This document shows, piece after piece, positions 59,570 to 64,000 of a stretch of DNA of 64,000 nucleotides. The notes beneath the pieces are model-generated. The model saw only the letters and a program-made list of their open reading frames with translations, was not told where the DNA came from and did no database searches. The stretch comes from an uncultured Brachyspira sp. GTDB lineage: Bacteria; Spirochaetota; Brachyspiria; Brachyspirales; Brachyspiraceae. Position 1 is the stretch's first letter; every line of letters begins with the position of its first letter. The stretch is taken from contig NZ_CALXKQ010000001.1 in assembly GCF_944388875.1 (NCBI RefSeq), positions 62,001 through 126,000 of the forward strand, in the 5' to 3' direction. A program made the translations under genes and the position numbers.

Positions 59570-60151
59570 ATGAAAAAATTATTTTATCTTTTATCTTTAA
59601 TTGTTATCATATCATGTAAAACTGCTGAAGTTTATAATATAAAAAATGACAACGATAAGAGCCATTTTGTAAAAATAAACAGAGTAGAATATCTAAAACC
59701 TAATATAACCTACAATATAAACGGTACGCAATACAGTACAGATTATTTATCACGTATATATAAAGTAACAAGGAAAGATAGTTTGATATTATCAAATGCA
59801 GGCAGAAATAATTATGCACAGAAAAAAATAGTAGAATTATACGGCATAAAAGGCAATGATCATGGAGGGCATATAATAGGCAGACAGTTCGGAGGTTCTC
59901 CTAATATTGATAATCTAATACCTATAAGCAGAGAATTAAATATTGGTAAAATGAAAGAAATGGAAAATGAATAGCGTAATATTATAGAAGACGGCGATGA
60001 AGTAAAAGATATTACGATTAAAATATACTATATATACACCAATATGAGACCTAATATCATAAATATCAGTTATGTAGTAGAGAGAGAATATACGAATTAT
60101 AAAGTTATAGAAATATTCACAAATATATCAGGAAGAACGCCTCAAAATTAA
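59570..60151 (+). pseudogene. DNA/RNA non-specific endonuclease lipoprotein, broken by one amber codon
   Basis: The frame encodes a lipoprotein signal (FYLLSLIVIISC, Cys16) and an Endonuclea_NS_2-type domain with catalytic-region DHGGHIIGRQFGGSPNIDNL and LNIGKMKEMENE. A TAG at 59972-59974 then stops it, but the same frame continues for 58 more codons (RNIIEDGDEVKDITIKIYYI ... GRTPQN) to TAA at 60149-60151. In this family ENE is followed by W (ENEW), so the TAG is most simply a TGG-to-TAG change. The full 193-residue protein would be a secreted or cell-surface nuclease. A sequencing error cannot be excluded. Confidence 0.8.
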
Positions 60152-60201
60152 CATCTGAAATTAATTCTGAAGCGTTTAAAATATTTATAGGAGTATGTTA
60201 A

Positions 60202-62691
60202 CTAACTTTTAGATAATTCCTTATCTTCAGCTTTCACTGCTTTAGTATAAGAAAATATCAAAGAGCCATCATTAGCATCAACATCAATAATATCACCATC
60301 CTCTATATTACCAAACAATATTTCCGTACTTATATAATCTTCTATTTCCTTCTGTATAGCTCTTCTTAAACTTCTAGCACCATACTTCTTATCGAATCCT
60401 TTATCTATTATATAAAGTTTAGCATCTTCTGTTAAATTAATAACTATATTTCTGTCTTTAATAGCATCATTCAATTCTTTAAGCATTATATTGATAATGT
60501 CTTTAAGATTATCTTTAGTGAGAGTGTGGAATACAATAATATCATCTATTCTATTCAAAAATTCAGGATTAAAGTTTTGTTTTAACTCTTCTAAAGCAAA
60601 GTTTTTTATATCATTAACATCTTTTTCACTTCCAATAGCATTGAACCCTAAAGAACTTCCTTTAACTATATCTCTTGCCCCTAAATTACTTGTTATAATT
60701 ATAATGGTATTTGAAAAATCAACTTTTCTTCCGAAGTTATCAGTAAGCTGTCCCTCTTCAAGTACCTGTAAAAGTATATTAGTAACATCAGGATGTGCCT
60801 TTTCTATTTCATCGAATAAAATAAGCGAATAAGGTTTTCTTCTTACTTTCTCAGTAAGTCCGCCTCCTTCTTCATAACCAACGTATCCAGGAGGAGCTCC
60901 TATAAGTCTGCTTACGGCAAATTTTTCCATAAACTCGCTCATATCTATTCTGATTAATGCATCGCTGTCGCCGAACATAAACTCAGATAATACTTTAGCC
61001 AAAGCAGTTTTTCCAACACCAGTAGGTCCTAAGAATATAAAACTTCCAAGAGGTTTTTTAGAAGTTTTAAGCCCTGCTCTGCTTCTTCTTATTGCTTTGG
61101 ATATGGAAGCTATAGCCTCTTCCTGACCTATAACTTTTTGATGAAGTTCATCCTCCATACCTATAAGCCTTTTACTCTCTGAATTTAATAATCTTTTTAT
61201 AGGTATATTAGTTATTTCTGATATAACATGTCTTATATCATCTTCTTCAATAAAAGTTTCTATTTTATCGCGTTCTTCACGCCATTTCTCTTCTCTTTTT
61301 GAAAGCTCTTCCTGTAAAGCTGTTATCTCATCTCTTATTTTGGCAGCCTCTTCAAAATTCTGATTATCAACCATATCTTTTTTCTGATTGTTAAGCTCTT
61401 CAACTCTTTTCTCTATATCTTTAAACTCTTTAGGTCTAGTCATATTTATAAGTCTAGCCCTTGAACCTGCCTCATCTATCAAATCTATAGCTTTGTCAGG
61501 TAAATATCTCTCAAATATATATCTTTTACTTAATACAGCAGCTGCGGATATAGCATCATCAGTATATTTAACTTTATGATGCTCTTCATATTTAGGCTTT
61601 ATTCCATTTAAAATTTCTATAGTATCTTCTATGCTAGGCTCTTCAACGCTTATAGGCTGAAATCTCCTAACTAAAGCACCGTCTTTTTCTATATATTTTT
61701 TATATTCATTAATAGTAGTAGCACCTATACATTGAATCTCTCCGCGTGAAAGTGCCGGCTTCAACATATTAGCAGCATCTAAAGCACCTTCTGCACCGCC
61801 TGCTCCTATTAATGTATGAAGCTCATCTATAAATATAATAATATTGTTAGCTTTTTTAATCTCTAAAACTATATTTTTTATTCTCTCTTCAAATTCACCT
61901 CTATATTTAGTACCAGCTACTACAGATGATAAATCCAAAGTTAAAACGCGTTTTTTAAGAAGTATATCAGGAACATCAGCAGCCACTATCTTTTCAGCCA
62001 ATCCTTCAACTATTGCAGTCTTTCCGACACCAGGCTCTCCTAGAAGTATAGGATTATTCTTTTTCCTCCTTGAAAGTATCTGTACAACTCTCATAACCTC
62101 ATTTTCTCTGCCTATAACTTTGTCTAAAGATTTTTCTCTAGCCATTTTAGTTAAATCGCGGGCAAATTGATCTAATGTAGGAGTTTTTACTTTTTTTCCA
62201 GTATCTTCCTGATGCTGCACCTGTTCTGATGCTGCCATATTACTATCAACAACACCAAGCATCTTTAATATTTCCTGTCTTAAAACTGTTAATTCAAGTC
62301 CTAAACTAGTAAGAACATTATAAGCTGTTCCGCTCTCCTCCCTTAATAAACCAAGAAGCAAATGCTCTGTACCTATATAATTATGTCCGAAAGCTCTAGC
62401 TTCTTCAGCTGATTTACTTATAAGTTTCTGCACCCTAGGAGCAGTAGGTATTTTACCAAACAGCTTTGTAGGAGAAGACTTTACCATAGAAGATTCCAAT
62501 TCTATCTTAATCTTATCTAAATCAATTTTTAATCTTGTCAAAACACGTGTTGCTAAAGCTTCAGGCTCACGCAATAAACCTAGCAGCACATGCTCAGGAG
62601 TTATCATATCATGATTTAATCTCTTTGCCTCTTCTTCAGCATATAATTCTATAACTCTTTTGGCTTTGCTAGTTAAATGAAATTGAAACAT
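60202..62691 (-). CDS. clpC: ClpC-type AAA+ protease ATPase
   Basis: The 829-residue Hsp100 protein has an N-terminal Clp repeat domain (residues ~1-145; [39 protein letters not shown]). The first ATPase has [15 protein letters not shown] and the second has [18 protein letters not shown]-motif middle region lies between them ([20 protein letters not shown]). It unfolds substrates for ClpP. Its upstream leader has a palindromic hairpin and an extended -10 promoter. It is transcribed alone. Confidence 0.95.
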   Translation of the reverse strand: MFQFHLTSKAKRVIELYAEEEAKRLNHDMITPEHVLLGLLREPEALATRVLTRLKIDLDKIKIELESSMVKSSPTKLFGKIPTAPRVQKLISKSAEEARAFGHNYIGTEHLLLGLLREESGTAYNVLTSLGLELTVLRQEILKMLGVVDSNMAASEQVQHQEDTGKKVKTPTLDQFARDLTKMAREKSLDKVIGRENEVMRVVQILSRRKKNNPILLGEPGVGKTAIVEGLAEKIVAADVPDILLKKRVLTLDLSSVVAGTKYRGEFEERIKNIVLEIKKANNIIIFIDELHTLIGAGGAEGALDAANMLKPALSRGEIQCIGATTINEYKKYIEKDGALVRRFQPISVEEPSIEDTIEILNGIKPKYEEHHKVKYTDDAISAAAVLSKRYIFERYLPDKAIDLIDEAGSRARLINMTRPKEFKDIEKRVEELNNQKKDMVDNQNFEEAAKIRDEITALQEELSKREEKWREERDKIETFIEEDDIRHVISEITNIPIKRLLNSESKRLIGMEDELHQKVIGQEEAIASISKAIRRSRAGLKTSKKPLGSFIFLGPTGVGKTALAKVLSEFMFGDSDALIRIDMSEFMEKFAVSRLIGAPPGYVGYEEGGGLTEKVRRKPYSLILFDEIEKAHPDVTNILLQVLEEGQLTDNFGRKVDFSNTIIIITSNLGARDIVKGSSLGFNAIGSEKDVNDIKNFALEELKQNFNPEFLNRIDDIIVFHTLTKDNLKDIINIMLKELNDAIKDRNIVINLTEDAKLYIIDKGFDKKYGARSLRRAIQKEIEDYISTEILFGNIEDGDIIDVDANDGSLIFSYTKAVKAEDKELSKS

Positions 62692-62713
62692 ACTCTAATC
62701 CTACAAATTATTT

Positions 62714-62736
62714 TTAATTATGTAAAACATAATTAA
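62714..62736. promoter_or_regulatory. Perfect inverted repeat in the clpC leader
   Basis: TTAATTATG and CATAATTAA form perfect 9-bp arms with a 5-base spacer, about 25 bases before the clpC start. It does not match CIRCE or CtsR boxes. It could be an operator or a leader hairpin, or chance. Confidence 0.35.
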
Positions 62737-62789
62737 TATTTCTTCAAAATAAATCTAATTTTTATGATATTATCGGATATTAAGATATA

Positions 62790-62798
62790 ATTATACCA
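62790..62798 (-). promoter_or_regulatory. Extended -10 promoter of clpC
   Basis: On the minus strand TGGTATAAT is an extended -10 element about 100 bases before the clpC start codon. No good -35 box is visible. Confidence 0.4.
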
Positions 62799-62824
62799 TA
62801 AAACAAAATAGATTAAAATCTTAA

Positions 62825-63160
62825 TCAAATAAAATTACTGTTAGCAACATTAACAATATCTACATTACTCCTACTAGTTGATGCAGTATTAGTTCTAGTA
62901 TTATTAGATTCACTATTATTAGGATTACTATACAATAATGAAATTACTAATGCTAAAACTATTGCCGTAGATAAAGCAAAAGAAAGCCTAGCAGAACACA
63001 TAAAGGCATATAATGGATTTATATCGCTTTTCCTCATGCTTTCCATCTTCGCCCTTTGAAGCATATACTGCCATTCTCTATCCGGCAAATTAGGCAAATT
63101 GAAATTATCTCTTTTTCTTTCAATTTTGCTTTTAAATTGCATCATCTCATGTAGTTTCAT
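62825..63160 (-). CDS. Probable membrane anti-sigma factor
   Basis: The 111-residue protein has an N-terminal cytoplasmic part (MKLHEMMQFKSKIERKRDNF) and one membrane helix at ~58-79 (LSFALSTAIVLALVISLLYS). A short Asn/Ser/Thr-rich external tail follows. Its ATG overlaps the sigma factor's stop (ATGA), indicating translational coupling. That arrangement fits a membrane-bound anti-sigma factor, but no zinc-finger (H-x-x-x-C-x-x-C) motif is seen, so the assignment rests on context. Confidence 0.55.
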   Translation of the reverse strand: MKLHEMMQFKSKIERKRDNFNLPNLPDREWQYMLQRAKMESMRKSDINPLYAFMCSARLSFALSTAIVLALVISLLYSNPNNSESNNTRTNTASTSRSNVDIVNVANSNFI

Positions 63161-63729
63161 AAAAGAGTCCTTTCTTTTTCTAATAGCGACTTCATTTTTT
63201 TAAGGGCATAAGAATAATTGCTCTTAGCTGAATCGCTTGATATGTTTAATATATCTGCTATTTCTTTATATGAGTAATTCTCATAATACCTCAATATAAA
63301 GACATCTCTCTGTTTTCCCTTTAACCTTTTAGAAGCATTATAAATTTTCTCTTGAAGATAGATTCTTTCATATTCTTTCTCTGTATTATACCTTTTATCA
63401 TCAACTACCTCTAATTTTTCTAAATAAGGTGATTCTCTCCTATACGCCTTAGAATACATATTGATAGCTGTATTACTTATTATACGGTATAACCAACCTT
63501 TGAAATAATTTCTTTCTTCATATCTGTCTATGGCTTTATAAACACGTATTAAAACGTCCTGAGTTAAATCCATAGCATCTTCATAATTATGCATAAAGCG
63601 GTATGAAAGATTAAATATATAATTTTTATATCTTGTAAGTAATATATCCAATGCTTCGCTGTCGCCTTTTTTATGTGCCTCTATAAGTTCATAATCTTTT
63701 AATAATTCTTTATCTTTAGTTACTATCAT
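63157..63729 (-). CDS. ECF (extracytoplasmic function) sigma-70 factor
   Basis: The 190-residue sigma factor has region 2 (ALDILLTRYKNYIFNLSYRF, DAMDLTQDVLIRVYKAIDRY, FKGWLYRIISNTAINMYSK) and region 4 (LKGKQRDVFILRYYENYSYK, EIADILNISSDSAKSNYSYA). It recruits RNA polymerase to a stress or envelope regulon. GGAG lies upstream of ATG 63729. It is coupled to the membrane protein gene at 62825. Confidence 0.92.
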   Translation of the reverse strand: MIVTKDKELLKDYELIEAHKKGDSEALDILLTRYKNYIFNLSYRFMHNYEDAMDLTQDVLIRVYKAIDRYEERNYFKGWLYRIISNTAINMYSKAYRRESPYLEKLEVVDDKRYNTEKEYERIYLQEKIYNASKRLKGKQRDVFILRYYENYSYKEIADILNISSDSAKSNYSYALKKMKSLLEKERTLL

Positions 63730-63775
63730 TCCACAAACTCCAATTTATCTCTTCTTAAATAATATACATACATTA

Positions 63776-63784
63776 ATTATAACA
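63776..63784 (-). promoter_or_regulatory. Extended -10 promoter of the sigma factor operon
   Basis: On the minus strand TGTTATAAT is an extended -10 element about 45 bases before the start codon. It lies just past the stop codon of the upstream gene. Confidence 0.45.
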
Positions 63785-63807
63785 AATGTAATGTATTTTA
63801 AGTAAAA

Positions 63808-64000
63808 TCAAGCCATGTAGCTTTGCTCATCTTTGGAGAAATTTTTATTAGAATTATCTAACTTTTTCTCCTCATTGCCTGAATTTACTGCCTCCTTTTC
63901 ACTAAACACTTTCTCTAAATCATATTTAGTAAGTGTTAAAGTATTGCCTTTTATCCCGTCCAAATTAAAAAGTATATTAACCATTGCAGTTTCAACTATA
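63808..64000 (-). CDS. C-terminus of an unidentified gene (5' end outside window)
   Basis: The open frame enters from the right edge and ends at TGA 63808. The visible ~63 residues include FNLDGIKGNTLTLTKYDLEK and a charged C-terminal tail (SGNEEKKLDNSNKNFSKDEQ). No motif is recognisable. It is in the same orientation as, and immediately upstream of, the sigma factor gene. Confidence 0.6.
   Translation of the reverse strand, partial: IVETAMVNILFNLDGIKGNTLTLTKYDLEKVFSEKEAVNSGNEEKKLDNSNKNFSKDEQSYMA

Noticed and set aside
62692-62824. CIRCE or CtsR heat-shock operator before clpC
   Set aside because: Neither TTAGCACTC-N9-GAGTGCTAA nor tandem GGTCAAA repeats are present.

Overview
The window looks like chromosomal DNA of a Brachyspira-type spirochaete. 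This is inferred from the strongly A+T-rich sequence (visibly well under one third G+C), the gene content (complete HydEFG [FeFe]-hydrogenase maturation set, methyl-accepting chemotaxis protein, YjfB-type small motility protein, many lipoproteins with ISC/IAC-type lipoboxes, ClpC, Nif-type Fe-S assembly) and dense AGGAG-type ribosome binding sites. No rRNA, tRNA, CRISPR array, phage or conjugation genes were seen. About 63 genes are described, two of them cut by the window edges and two of them broken.

Layout. 1-2254 (minus strand): an edge-truncated tandem flavodoxin-fold oxidoreductase, an XRE regulator and two tiny YjfB-like proteins, each with its own terminator. 2497-4873 (plus): a coenzyme A-disulfide reductase/rhodanese fusion followed by a rhodanese fused to a CstR/CsoR-type persulfide-sensing repressor, a likely self-regulated sulfane-sulfur module. 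4973-8050 (minus): pyrimidine operon pyrK-pyrD-pyrFE, whose leader carries a promoter, a tiny ORF and a terminator hairpin, consistent with attenuation. 8235-14935 (minus): a DUF362 ferredoxin protein, secG, and the H-cluster maturation genes hydE, hydF, hydG with the TM1266-type regulator; a decayed Rpn nuclease gene lies between hydF and hydE. 15100-16935: a dCache chemoreceptor. 17455-23094 (plus): penicillin-binding protein 1C, a FecR-domain protein, a TetR regulator and ComEC.

23146-31557: mostly small envelope proteins (FMN-binding, LPP20-like, PepSY-like, beta-barrel), plus an RluA pseudouridine synthase, GlgC and two tandem HAD phosphatases. 32009-39448: an O-methyltransferase-like gene, znuACB zinc/manganese uptake, a four-gene unit of two META-domain lipoproteins and an ABC importer lacking its binding protein, and a neurotransmitter:sodium symporter family transporter. 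39499-53487: OmpA-like protein, pyruvate phosphate dikinase with an unusual histone-like lysine tail, a PHP phosphatase, MscS, an aldo/keto reductase, glycosyltransferases, galT, and the cmk-rpsA pair.

53620-64000: a glycolipid-synthase-like glycosyltransferase heading an operon with an unknown protein and a FecCD/FecE ABC transporter; a free-standing BFD ferredoxin, nifU and nifS behind a palindrome-overlapped promoter; a secreted nuclease lipoprotein broken by one amber codon; clpC; and an ECF sigma factor translationally coupled to a probable anti-sigma factor.

The most interesting observations are the rhodanese-CstR sensor fusion beside a CoA-disulfide reductase, the attenuator-like pyr leader, the Rpn toxin remnant that keeps an independently translatable antitoxin-like 3' ORF, the histone-H1-like tail on PPDK, and the stand-alone BFD protein in the nif operon. 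Short inverted-repeat elements of unusual composition occur in several intergenic regions. All functions are assigned from motif recognition by eye; no database search was run.
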